Assembly (NCBI GenBank): GCA_009746045.1
Contig: RPFO01000090.1
Span: 1,574,689 to 1,638,688 of the forward strand
From: Mesostigma viride
Taxonomy: Eukaryota; Streptophyta; Mesostigmatophyceae; Mesostigmatales; Mesostigmataceae
Length of the DNA stretch: 64,000 nucleotides
Direction: 5' to 3'
Below, piece after piece: positions 39,546 to 51,106 of the stretch. The number at the start of each line of letters is the position of its first letter. The stretch's first letter is position 1. A program made the position numbers and the translations under genes. The notes under the pieces are model-generated. The model was not told the origin of the DNA and did not search any database. It saw nothing but the letters and a program-made list of their open reading frames with translations.

Positions 39546-40320
39546 GCTAGCAAATGTCACTACCTTTACCTATGCCTGACCTTACAAGTTGAGGATGGTC
39601 TAATGTAGTGGCAAACAGGTTATTTACAACAATTCACAGTTTTCTGACATAGTTTGAGGCAACTATACTTACCAAAATGCTTGAAAAAGGCAAAAATTGC
39701 ACCATTTATGCTAGCAAACGTCACTATTTTGAGATCAAACTGGGCCCAAACTTGGCCCATGGTCTAATCTAGTGGTGTTAGGTTGCTTCCAACATTTCAT
39801 AGCTTTCTGACATAGTTTGATATTGTTTAGTAGCTTACACTGAGCAAAATGCTTGAAAATGGCAAAAAATGCACCATTTATGCTAGCAAACGTCACTATT
39901 TTGACGTCAGACTGAGCCCAAACTTGGCCCATGGTCTAATCTAGTGGTGTTTAGGTTGCTTCCAATATTTCATAGCTTTATGACGTAGTTTGATATTGTT
40001 TAGTAGCTTACACTGAGCAAAATGCTTGAAAATGGCAAAAAATGCAGTATTTATGCTAGCAAACGTCACTATTTTGAGTTCAGATTGACCCCAAACTTTG
40101 TGCATGGTCTATTCTAGTGGTAATTAGGTTGCTTGCAAATATCCATGATGGTTTGACGTGATTTAGTACTGTTTCCTATTTATTACTATTTAATTTAACA
40201 AAAAATGACAAAAATGTACCTTTATTGCTAGCAAATGTCACCAAGATGACGTCCGATCGATACCAAACTTTGTACGAGGTCTATTTTGGTTGCAAACATC
40301 ATGCATGACAATTTTCAGCA
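39546..40320. repeat. 172-bp subterminal tandem repeats
   Basis: Five diverged units beginning GCTAGCAAAYGTCACTA at 39,546, 39,710, 39,882, 40,055 and 40,227 (spacing 164, 172, 173, 172), with shared CCAAACTTGGCCCATGGTCT, TCATAGCTTTCTGACATAG and AAAATGCTTGAAAATGGCAA. They lie just inside the right terminal inverted repeat. Version 3 reaches the window end before them. Confidence 0.8.
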
Positions 40321-40385
40321 TAAAAAGACAAACTTCGGTACGAAGTACATTTTGCGTGCTGGAGTACATTCTTAATGGCTGGTAG

Positions 40386-41037
40386 GGCCAGGTCAGCACG
40401 GCGGTCATTCCACGGTGCTTGTCATGGCCAGGTCAGCACGGCAGATCGATGTTCCACGGTGCTTGTTATGGCCAGGTCAGCACGGCAGATTCTGCACGGT
40501 GCTTGTTAATTATGGCCAGGTCAGCACAGCGGTTATTCCACGGTGCTCGGACGCGTGTACACATCCGTATGAGAGGTGTCCTTTAAGGGGGGTGCAAGGA
40601 TCGCTGGGAGGGACACTCTATGTGTGTATGCTGTGCATGGGTGCAACTGGCCCAAGCCCATTAAGGGGACGTGGCGCGCCGAATATTTTCCGCGCCAAAA
40701 AATTCGCGGTACCGTCCGTACGGTGTATAATGTGTGCCCGGACCGCTCAACCCTCGCGGAAGTGGCCATGGCGGCGTGCCTTTATGCAATATTAATCGAT
40801 ATGGCACGTAAACAGCTAGAAAAAATGCTTGAATTTCGCAGAAGATTAGTTGATGACCTCATTCCGAGGCGGAAAGTTTACGGTTTGCAATATTGCTAAT
40901 TTCTCAAACGGCTACGGGCGCGGGGGTCCAGGACATAATTTCTCTTGCGGATCATGAAATTTAATGCAGGTTTACGGCAGCTATTGTGAGGCAACATAGG
41001 CTCTAAAGAGCGATTATGAAGCTAACTTAATGGTGTT
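40386..41037. repeat. 652-bp direct repeat, right copy
   Basis: Matches 31,378-32,025 (see that entry). It begins four bases after the right inverted end of the 8.3-kb element and ends at CTTAATGGTGTT, after which the two loci diverge completely (AAACGCGCC versus GTCGAGTTT). Confidence 0.85.
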
Positions 41038-41205
41038 GTCGAGTTTGTGCCGAAGCTTCCCGGTTTCTTTTACATTTCCGGCATTCAAGGTAAGAACCTA
41101 CGCAGGCCTGCGCATGTCGCCTTCGATGTATTCACGGAAGGCGCACCTTCCTTGTTCGCCTGATCAATGGATGATGTCTTTTATTGTTCGAGCTTGCGTG
41201 CCAGT

Positions 41206-41409
41206 TTATGCATGAAACATTTCCACGCAGGCGCCTGCAGGTGCATTAACGTCGGCCTTTCGCCTTTTTTTCGGGCAGTTTCCCTGCAGGAAGCGCTCCA
41301 TTTCTTTCGGTTGCATCGTCAGATTCCTAGCTATTTCGTACAATTTCGTGTAGTTTGTGGCTGGCATGCTAAATGCGCCGAGGTCAAGTTGTTGGTAATG
41401 TGTTGACAT
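41206..41409 (-). CDS. Short basic ORF, unrecognised
   Basis: A 67-codon minus-strand frame with a helical, lysine-rich stretch (NYTKLYEIARNLTMQPKEME, then NCPKKRRKADVN). It resembles a DNA-binding N-terminal exon in composition only. It is broken by indels in the second module version (around 53,500). Low support. Confidence 0.2.
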   Translation of the reverse strand: MSTHYQQLDLGAFSMPATNYTKLYEIARNLTMQPKEMERFLQGNCPKKRRKADVNAPAGACVEMFHA

Positions 41410-42830
41410 TTGTTTTCCATAATCCTTTGGACATGAGCTTGCTCAGACGCTTTGTTATGTGCCGGATCTGACACGCCTGTTTTAGAACGACATCCGGCAT
41501 GTGCCTAGAGGCTAACAAGCTGGCATCAGCTTCTTAGCAAATTGCCCTATTGGAAAGGAAGGTGAGAGTGGTTCTTTTGCTGGCCATACTGCATGAGTGG
41601 CATTGCATTAGATAGGTGTTTCCATTGCTTTCCTTGAGCTATAACCATTAAGACTTCCCTGCTATGTGTGCAGCAAGGCAAGCTGGATAGGATGTGAATG
41701 CTTGGCAGACAACATGTATGATTTGCTGCCAAGTTTGCAGGCTGTGCACAGTTGCCTCTATTGCTTGGTCAGTCTTTCTAAGGTTTTTACACGTATACTT
41801 GCTGAGTTCTTGGCATAAATTTACATGGTAACCTTGGGCTGAGCTTAGTGTATGCTCTCTTGGTGCGTGTATCAAAGAGACAACCAGCGCAGGCCAGAGG
41901 TGCGTGTATGCCTAGCGATGGTGTTGCTATGCGCACGCTGGTAAGGCTAGGGCCATGCTGAGGGCAGGGGAGGGCAGATGAGGTGCCTAGCCTTTTCTTA
42001 TGTTGTGTGATCGAGTTGGGCATGTTTTTTGGCCTCTTGGATGGAAAACATGATGTCTAGGTGGCCTTATACACAGAAAAACCTCATTTAGCGTATGTTC
42101 AGGTTTTAGCACGCAAAACCTTATAACTTGAGCTAGACTTGTCGGAATGACCTGGGACTTGGACCACTGCTGTCCCCCTGTTAGCCGGATTTTCGCTTGA
42201 TTTTGTGGCCTTATCTGAAGTGTTTATGATATGTTTATTCCCAATGTCCGGTAAAAAAAGACCTGTTTTGCGGGAAAATTAATAACTGTTCAAGGTTTTG
42301 CCATTTCCATGATGTAAATAGCTCAGCAAGCTACACACTCAGGGAACTACAAATGGTTGATTTTTGGTTGCCAACAAATGTGTGCATTGGCTGGGGCATA
42401 CCCAGCCCTAATTAGCGTCTTTTTCTATTTATAGCGCAATATTGGCGTATACTTGGGGGGTACTCCCAACAAGTGCATGGACAACTCACAAGAGATGTTA
42501 TTTAGTGCCCGCAATCATATTTCAGCATTGTGCAAATGAATTTCAAGTGTTATTACCATAGTTCAATTTTTAAGGGTTTTGGGGTGCCACCTCCCCTTGA
42601 TCCGGAACCAGCCAAGGAATGCTACGTTGTGGCCATATTTTGTTTACCCGCTTTACTGCAGATGCAAGTATCAGGAAGACACCCTTCGGGGCCATAATTA
42701 TTGAAACAGTTATCAGGAAAACATCCGTTGGAGCTGGCCATTGGTTCGCATATCACTGCGCACTGCATGTGTTTATGGATTTTAAAGACAAAATGCTGCT
42801 CTTGGTAGTAACTGACATACACATGGCATT
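41410..42830. other. No gene recognised
   Basis: Short open frames on both strands with no domain. The sequence recurs with indels at 53,700-55,200. It ends in a TTAATTAATTAATTAA run at 42,828-42,843, the tail of the ORF1-only LINE. Confidence 0.35.
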
Positions 42831-44593
42831 AATTAATTAATTAAACTCGTGCTCCCGTTGGGGAGTCACGGAGCACCGAAGTGCTTTTAATCCCTGTGTG
42901 TGCACTACAGGAGAAAGGGCAGAGACCCCCAGTCTCCTTCATGCCAAAGGCATGCCACAGCTGCAATCGGGCGCGGCTAGCGAAAAGGACAGGCTAACGA
43001 TCCGGCAAACTGTGGGTGCAATAAGACCCATGTGAGCATATCATAGCAAGGAGCGTGGGCAAGTAATCTGAACATAGCCAGGGCGTAGCATGGCTGTACT
43101 AGGACTAGGCTAAGGCTATGGCTGGTTGTGTACCGTGCGTTGGCGGCACGTGACTAGGTGTGTTGGCACAGCTAGGCATGGCTGCCTTAGCGGCAGTGAC
43201 GCCAATGGTTACAAGCTAGGGCTATTGCTATTCTAGCCCGCTGGGGGCGTCCACATCTTGTGGTTGATCATCAGGTCCCCGCCCCTCCAGTACACCTTGG
43301 GCTTCTGGGGGTCCTGCTTATGGCGGAGGTATTCCGGCCACAGGTCGCGTCGCTGCTGTTGCTGAGCGGGGGTGAGGTCGTCATCCAGCGTCCAGGTGAG
43401 GTCGTGCAACCGCTTGCGACGAGAGAGGAACCGCTGCTTATCCTCAGGGGAGGGGAAGGTGAGTAGGACTGGTGGGGGGGCCGCCTTGTCCCGTGAGTGG
43501 GGAAGGCGGTGGCACCCACGCAGTTCTACCTCACCTACCAGGCCCATGAGGGTAAGAAGCTGGTTCTTGAGCTCGTCAGCAAGAGAGGTTGACGTCTCAC
43601 CTGGCTTCTGGGGGAGCGACGTAGCACCACTCGGCACTCGCGGCGAGCGCGATCGGTGACCTCCCGTTGCTGGGCCTGGCGGTGGTCCTCCAGCTCCTGG
43701 AGCTTTGTGGCGATGGCGTCGGTGGTGGAGGCGGTCGCTGACCGCAGCAGGTCCGCGTAGGAGAGCGGCGGGAGGTCGCCAGCATCCTGCCGGGGTGGCT
43801 GGGATGCAATGGTGGCCGTCTGCTCCGCTATCTTGGGGACCTGTGTGGCCAGGGCCTCGGTGTGGGCGGTGATGGCCTCAAGCTTCTTCAGGAGCACGCC
43901 ACACTTGCCCTCCACCTGGTTAAGGCGAGAGACAAGTGCAGCATGCGTTTCCGAAGCCTGCGCCGTGGTGTGTAGCGCCGTGAACTGGGGTTGTAGCTTG
44001 TGGACGACCTTGGTTTCCACGTTGGAGACCCGGGCCTCGACCGTGTTGAGCGTGGTGTTCAGCGATGTCAGCTGCTCGGCCAGCGGCCAGGTCACGTGCT
44101 CCTCCAGCACTGCGCGGATGTCATCCTTGCCGAGGGAGGAAGCCGATGGCGCTGCCGGCTGTGCGGGGGCTGGGGTGCGGAGCGTTCTGGTGATGTCGCC
44201 GAGGCGGATCTGGAATTGGCTGGTCAGGATAATCAGGCGTTGTTGTACTTCGTTCAAAGCATAGAGCCAGGACATGTCTCCATTGTAGTCGATAGCCGCC
44301 CCCTTCCTGGGCACGAAGAGCTTCCGCTCCTGTTCGAGGAACTGGAGAACCTCAATGCATTCCTGCGGCGACAACTCTTGCCACTCGGTGAGGGAGAATC
44401 GTCGGTCGCCGGGGAGGAACTCGCTCCATTTTCGATCGTGGCAGGGTTTCTTGGGCTCAGGCGAGGCGCTTGGCGAGGGTTTGGCGGGTAAGCCTGTCGG
44501 CTGAACAATGGCGAGGGCGAGAGGGTTGGGCTGGGCGCTGGGAAGCTGTGCCAGCTCCTTTTCCAGCCCTCGTTTTGCTTTGGGAGTCGTCAT
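42828..44593 (-). mobile_element. ORF1-only (HAL1-like) LINE with TTAA tail
   Basis: On the minus strand: ORF1 (44,593-43,233), a roughly 390-base 3' UTR, a GC-rich 3' end (CTCCGTGACTCCCCAACGGG, AGCACGAG) and a run of TTAAT units at the 3' terminus (42,843-42,828). No ORF2 (endonuclease/RT) follows. A relative of the 3' end is at 12,355-12,432. ORF1-plus-tail elements mobilised by a full-length partner are known elsewhere (mammalian HAL1); assignment here is inferred. Confidence 0.55.
43233..44593 (-). CDS. L1-type ORF1 protein (coiled coil + RRM-like + CTD), one frameshift
   Basis: Frame one (44,593-43,535) has a Pro-rich N-terminus, WSEFLPGDRRFSLTEWQELS, and a long coiled coil (LTSLNTTLNTVEARVSNVET, HAALVSRLNQVEGKCGVLLK). 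At about 43,615 homology passes to the next frame (43,637-43,233): LPQKPGETSTSLADELKNQL, VELRGCHRLPHS, PPPVLLTFPSPEDKQRFLSR, LDDDLTPAQQQQRRDLWPEY and KVYWRGGDLMINHKMW. The series HRLG...P.I..F....DK...L..R...DDLT..Q...R..L is the RRM/CTD signature of L1-type ORF1 RNA chaperones, which coat LINE RNA. A single-base indel near the C-run at 43,610 explains the shift. A partial, indel-rich copy is at 55,620-56,376. Confidence 0.75.
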
Positions 44594-44599
44594 AGCTGG

Positions 44600-46430
44600 T
44601 CACGTGCGTAACTTTGTCTATACTGCGTGGCAGCCGTAACCGTTTATACTGGCAAGTGCGTCTTAGAAAGGCGCATCGAATGCAAGTGGTCTGACCGAAT
44701 TTGGGGCTCAGACGCAAAAGATCTGAACTCCGCCGTCAGCCATACCGCCGTCAGCCATTTTCGTTCAACTTGTAGTTCAACACATGGCATGAGTGGCCCG
44801 TTTGTGCCAACGTCGTATCCCTGCGGGTCCCCCTGGAGGGCAAGCTGGGCACCCGCGGGCTGCCCTCGGGCTGATCAATGGTGACCCGCAGGAGGACGCG
44901 CGTGCTCATCAGCGCGCCGGGCGCGTGATGGAGATGGCGGTGGAGGTGGAGCGCGCAGCCGGTGTTCTGGGAAGCCGACAAGGGGCCCGGCAAGGACCTA
45001 CTGATGAGTTTAATTGCGCACACAGACTCGTGCCTATGTTTGCTGCGAGTATTCCTGAAATATGTATTCTCTTCCCCAAGGGGCGTGGGAATTGTGTGTG
45101 GGGGTGAGGGGGTGCTGGCATATTTGGGCCGGGAGGGAGGAAGGGGAGTGAGCGCACATCATGCGTGTTTATGCATGCGTGTGTGCATGTGTGTGTCTGT
45201 CGGTGTATGAGGGGGAGAGGAAGGCAAGGAAAGAGGGACTTCGGAGAACCCCCCCTGGGCTGTCGACAGCATGATGCTGAACAGATGCATGCATGACACA
45301 ACCATTGAATGCATGTAAGAAGACGCTCCGTGTGTGCAAATTAAGAAAAAAATTAACTTTTGTGTTATTATAATGAGATTTGCACAGCACTCTGTGGCAT
45401 GCCTTGATGCGCATGGCATTCGAAAGTACTGCGAAAGCTACTGCTGTCTATAGATCGCTTTAGAGACAGCAACACAGAGTACACAACGAATACGAATTAC
45501 TTTACTACTACTCCTGAACGTGTAAGACAACAACTCCTGAATGCATAACGTTCAACAGCGTGTACTACATGGGACCTTGAAGGACTAAGAGTAGTTAGCA
45601 CAAAGACCGCGGAAGGTGCGTGCATGGCTGAATGTCTGTATCACAGGACCTGCATGGATGGATCATGGTAAATGTGACTATGTATGGATATGACTAGCAT
45701 GACACATCAAGTAGACACGGGGCCCCAGTGCGGGGCATCGTCCCAGCGCCCAGCCTGGCGGCCCAGCGCCTCAAGTACGTGGGTAGGCCTGCACGGCCGG
45801 TCAATACGCCAAGCGCGCAAGCTGGGCATGCACACACAGGCTGCTCGATCATGCGACGACAAGTAGTCTATGAGACATATATATATAGAGATGACTCAGT
45901 TAAGATGTGGGGCATCTGCTGCTCAGATGTTCACATGGGAAAACTGTGACTACTACAGATAGTGAAAGCCAACAAGGGCTGCCCCATCAAGACCTCATGT
46001 TAAGGTGATAAAGGAAGGCCCCAATGATGGGGCATTAGGCGTGAGTCCGGCACATGAATGCACCGCACGGCCACAGCCGTGCAAGCAACTGCCCAATAAG
46101 GACACTTATTTCCAAAACAATTGGACCCAGCACCATGGCTTAGTTGGCCCTTTACAAAAGGAGGGGGCGGCGCGGGGCCACCTGTACAGCACATAGAGCC
46201 GTTCACGCAGCAGCTACGCCCTCAAAAGTGACACTGCATGATCACTAGGCAACACGTATGCTGCTTAACCTTCCCGGTTGGCCCCTTCATGCATGGACCC
46301 TGAGCACAGTTGAAGAGCCTAGCATCTATAGGTTATCCCAAGCCTTCTAAACCAGGTAAAAATAGCCTTCGCAAGCACCTAAGGAGGTCTTGCTTGTCGT
46401 TGGACATCATGCCACCGACTCATCCTTGCA
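44600..46430. other. Unique stretch between module versions 1 and 2
   Basis: Not repeated elsewhere in the window. Short frames only; a GT-rich patch (45,170-45,205) and purine runs. Nothing supported as a gene. The right border is the CCCCTG tract where version 2 begins. Confidence 0.35.
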
Positions 46431-47742
46431 TGCCCCTTGCCCCTGCCCCTTGCCCCTGCCCCTGCCCCTGCTTCCTGCCTCCTTGCCATCACCATTCTAA
46501 CCACCCACACATTACGAAAGCAAGAAGAAATTATAATAATAATTAAGAAGAAATTATAAGAAGAAGAAATAAATAATAATAAACAAGCACAAGTTGGACT
46601 GCACATGCGACTGTACCAGTTTAGGCACGTAGCAAATTTTTAGCTGCAGCTTCAATTTCCAACTCATTGCAATTGCAAGTGTGACTGCATGTGTTAATTG
46701 CACTACCAATGCCGTTAATGCCCATGCATGTTGCCCCAGTGCGAATCCAATTCAAAAAGCAACATGCAATCGAAATTACAGCTGAAAGCCTGGCTATTAA
46801 CAAAGATATTTTAAAGCAAGTTTGTGTTAACTACGAGACCCAATGGAAAATGCAAATGCAATGAAAAAGCAACAGAAGTTGAAGCCACTGCCCACTTCTT
46901 ACCTGCCGACAGTAACACCACCGCCAGCACCCACTCATATCCCAACGACAAGGAAAATAGAATTGCCCAAAGGCCCAGACATACATTTGGACGCATAAGC
47001 AAACGGCAACGCAAGCGCACATGCAAATTGTATACGGCAAAGGCAAAGGCAAAGGGCAAAACGCAAACGCAAACGCAAACGCAAGCTTTGTCATTTGTAC
47101 CTACGCTTAACTGCAAACGGCAAACTGTGCACGAAGCAAAAAGATTGGAATGGCCAAGGAATCATGGCAAATACGGAGGGCCGAAACAACCAACTTCATC
47201 TAAATGTCCGAAAAATCCTCACGACGTTTCGATGCGCGCTTGAATGTCGAAGGCCTGCGCCGATTATCGATCATAAGTCGAATGGTGTGTTAATTGTCGC
47301 GCTTGCGACAGATATCACGTCAGGCCGTTCCTGTGCAGCCATTTTCCCTGTCAGCGGGGTGGACAACGTTCACTTTCCGCAATTATTCTGGCTATCGAAG
47401 TTAATTTCTTACCGGACCCCGGCTTGCCATGGCCACTGGCCACGCATATCAAGTTTCAGGTATTCCCGACCTGTAAGGCCGCAAGGCAGATTTTTCCTTT
47501 TTTGGGTCGGGAAAAAGGGGCATCCTTAAGCATCGTTGATAAAAAGAAATCCGAACAGTGACATCATGCTGCATCTAAGGACATTTATGGCATTTGTATA
47601 TACTGCAAGTACATGTATCGACATTTGCCGGACCCGTGATTGCTACCCGACTCACATGAACAGGAAACTTCCCTCTGCCTCCATTGAAATTTGTACTTCG
47701 TTGAATTACTGTAATACATATTTGATGTACTACGATGATAAT

Positions 47743-48389
47743 CATCCAGCAAACCATAGCACACCTCCCGTTTCTGACCGCCAAATGTCGGCACTTAGTT
47801 CCGGATAGCTCAATGTTGCACCTGACCTGACACTAATCGCACAAACAGCCACAATTTTTGCAAGCAAGAAAGGGACATGGCTACCTCGGCAATTTTCATG
47901 AAATGTACTTCGTGAAATGCATTTTTCGTGAAATGTACTAAGGAACGTGATTGGCCGGCGTTCGGCTCGACCAAATTCTCGCAAAATGACTAAGCACGTG
48001 GATTGGTCCCGCAAAATTGTACTAAGGACGTGATTTGGCCGGGCGAAGATTCTGTTTGCTGCAAATTAAAAATGTCCCTACAAATTCTTCGCCGGCCAAT
48101 CACGTTCCTTAGTTACATTTTTTGGGGGACCAATCACGTGCCCTTAGTACATTTGCGAGATTGGCGACAGCGAACGCCGGCCAATCACGCTTCCTTAGAC
48201 ATTTCACGAAATGCATTTCACCGAAGTTACCATTCATGAAATGCGAGGTAGCCATTCTTCTTGCTTGCAAAATTGATGGGCTTGTTTGTGCGAATTAGTG
48301 TCAAGGTCAGGTGCACAATTGAGCTATCCGACTAGTGGCCGACATGGCGGTCGAAACGGAAAGGTGTTTGCTTATGGCTTTGCTGGGAC
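47743..48389. repeat. Indel-rich copy of the 615-bp palindrome
   Basis: Both arms are recognisable (ATCCAGCAAACCATAGCACA on the left, GCTTTGCTGGGACATAAT on the right) but carry independent small indels. The arms no longer mirror each other exactly, as expected if the changes are read errors. Confidence 0.75.
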
Positions 48390-48843
48390 ATAATCCGATG
48401 GCTATCTGCGTCCTGGCGTTTTCGCTATCACGGTGATGGTGGGACACCATGGGAAGCGCAAGTTCCAGCCAAGTGCTAAGCGGCAGCACCCATGCCGGCA
48501 GCCTAGTGACCGACGAAGACGTTCGACTGTAAGTGCGGCCACGAGTGCATGGAAGCCCATATAGAATATCACATCTACCAGGCATGCTAAGCGCCTGGTT
48601 TTCGCCCGGGGCGGGAAGCAAGAGACAGGAAGGCGGCGATTTAAAGCAGCAAGCTGCACCAGGGGGGGTACGACGCCATTAACCACGATGTGTTCATCAC
48701 TCGTCACAAGTTCGTTCATTGGCGCTGGTTTTCGGTTTCGTTCTCGACGGGGGATCCAAGGGATTACTGAAACATATGGGGTTTGTACCCCTTTTCAACT
48801 TTCGCTGTTTTCACTTTCGAGGCGGGCCTTCAGGCACTGCCTG
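48311..48843 (+). pseudogene. Broken copy of the CxCx3C-motif frame
   Basis: Matches 36,193-36,710 with many small indels. Pieces such as TAAGTGCGGCCACGAGTGCA (KCGHEC) are preserved in sequence but the frame is lost repeatedly. Confidence 0.7.
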
Positions 48844-49330
48844 AAAAAATTAGCAACCACGTTTTGAACTCTCGGACCACCTGTTGAAAACTAATCACAT
48901 TTGATGATGGCTTGGCGGGCCTGGGGCATCGCATTTGAGCATTACTTCGAGCAGGGCTCAACAAGCTCCGAATTCGCCAACCAACCCGAAGAAGCCCTAA
49001 GCTGCGGTAAGACATAATTTGTGTGGATGGCTTCTTGATTATCAGCTGAATTTTCTTAGTCTTCTCTAGGTGGGACAGTTATGTGCAGGCCACAGGTCAT
49101 CCATGTGGTGTTTAACCCATGTTGCAGTGCCCAACAGATATTATTGAGCGTATTTACTAAGTGTCTTGGAGTCGTTGTTTGCATGCTTGTTGTATTCACA
49201 GTTTCACGCCTGCATTGAACGCATCGTTGATATAATGATATTCAATTGATGGACTGTTTCATATTGGGGACGCCGCGCATTGATGTCACAACGGTGGCCG
49301 CCGACAAGGGCGCATCCCCGCTGACGGCCG

Positions 49331-51106
49331 GTGGGTGATACGATGGACGCATTTCCGAAGAAGGCAGCCGCGGGCCACCACCCATGGCGCGCGGGCGGTA
49401 CCAGGCCGGCTGACGGCAGCGGCCGGGGTGCGGGGCGGGGGAGAAGGCGCGGGTCCGGGCGCGGGCGCCACCCAAGACGCGGGCGCGGCGCGGGCCCAGG
49501 CAGGGCGGGGGCGGGGGGCGCAGCGCGCCGGCGCGGGTCGGGCGCGGGGCGCCCACCCAAGGCGCTGCGGGCGGGCGCGGGCGGAGGTTGGGGCGCAGCG
49601 CCGGCGGCGGGGTGCGGGCGGGGCGCCACCGCCGACTTGGGATGATTAGCCAGCAACGAAGCCGAGGAGGGAGAGGCACCGCTCTTGAGAGGGTGTTCGA
49701 TCTCGAAGTGTTTGGGGCCCGGATCATGACCGTGTATGTCCGCTGGCGCCTAGCCGCATCGGAGACGTTTGGTAAATGCACCGTCGTGAACAAGTGGCAG
49801 CCCACAGGGGCCTACGTATGGCGAGGCTTTGGTGACGGGGTCACGCATTGGGTACACCCCGCAGGGGAGATCCTGTCTATGGGTCTGCCTTCCTTTCATA
49901 GAGCGTGGCAAGGGCCCAAAGAAGTCCTGGTCTAGTGCCGCTTTTTGAATGGGACGAGGGCGGTTGCCAGGAGATGTACCTGCGCTAGCCTTCACAGCCT
50001 TTTTCCTGACATCGTCGCCGCTGAGAAGGCAGCAGTTGCTGGCACGGATGAGTTGAGCAGGTTGCCAAAGTCCGTGAGAGGATGGCCGTGCCAAACAACC
50101 AGAATCTGTTCGACATCATGGTAAGCAAAAAGCTCAAAGAGAAGCGTGAACTGCAGCGAACAAGGCGGTACCTTACGCTGCGATCTGCAGGCGGACCAGT
50201 CGGTTTGCGCCGGGGCAACACGAGCACTGAGGCTGGCCCATAAAACAAGTAATCTCACACGTCGCTTGCCCTTGCCCGCGAGATTTCAAGCGCAGATCAA
50301 ACCGCCGCAATGTGCGCCCCTGCGCGAGCGGAGCACATCAACGGCAACGCCCGCTTTGCGCACACTGATTCCGGGCAGGCACACCTCAAAGTGTGAATGA
50401 AGCCTCATACGACGCAGCTACCTACTTCGTTGTTAAGCGGGCCAGCCGTCACCTGCGGGCAGGGAATGCCGTGGGCACCACACATGCTGGTGTAAGGTCC
50501 TTGATCTGGAAAGGCGATCGCACGGAGCGTGACAGCATTGTCGCCTCTTCCTTACTACGCACCGTCGTGGACGCGGCAGTTTTCTAGAGTGACATAGGTC
50601 GGCGGCGCGCAGGGATGACGGCCCCATTTCTTGATGTACACCTGCAGCACTGGACAGTAGGCGGTACGGCAGAGTGCACCAGCCTGAGCTGATCATACGG
50701 CAAACTTGTCAGCTGCCACGGGTGGCGGCGTTTGAAAGAGCACCCGCAGATTGACTTTTTGAGCATACCAACTTGCCCACCGCCGCCAGGGGCAGCAGCA
50801 AAGGAGGACTGCAATGCCTACTTTGCCGAGCATGGAGCACGTGCGCTTAGCGGGATGCGCTGTGTGCCCTGTTGTTCCGGGGGATAGCGAGGAAAGGGAG
50901 CCTTCCATGGCTGGGTCACTAAGGTTTCAGGAAAGGGGAGGTCACCTGCTCATCAAAGGCGATGTGGGCTTGATGGGCAGTATGAGGACTATCATGCCCT
51001 TGGCGGAGGTGACGCAGTTCGGTGTGCGGCTGCCCACACCCAGTCGAGGCATTTGGCCGCGCTCGCTTTCTTCCAAGGAGCTAGGCTGGCACCGTGAACG
51101 CAGGTG
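49331..51106 (+). pseudogene. Broken copy of the 571-aa Gly/Arg-rich gene
   Basis: Matches 37,182-38,897 along its full length with frequent one-base indels; no frame stays open beyond about 100 codons of the original reading. Best explained by sequence error (see version 2). Confidence 0.75.

Larger units (their letters stand above)
32037..40382. mobile_element. 8.3-kb DNA element with 27-bp TIRs (module version 1)
   Basis: Positions 32,037-32,063 (CCAGCCGTTAAGAATGTACT then CCAGCAC) and 40,356-40,382 are inverted repeats with one mismatch in 27 bases. GTACATTTTG-like motifs follow inside both ends in opposite orientation. No target duplication is obvious. Order inside: AT-rich left part, CCCACG and CCCCTG satellites, a 615-bp palindrome, a CxC-motif frame (36,203), the 571-residue Gly/Arg-rich gene (37,182), an acidic frame, and five 172-bp repeats before the right end. 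No DDE transposase is readable, so the superfamily is unknown. Right of it lie the 652-bp repeat copy and the ORF1-only LINE. Confidence 0.6.

Noticed and set aside
31378-41037. LTR retrotransposon (650-bp direct repeats around an 8.3-kb core)
   Set aside because: Repeats lack TG...CA ends, there is no primer-binding site, gag, protease or RT, and the core has its own terminal inverted repeats.
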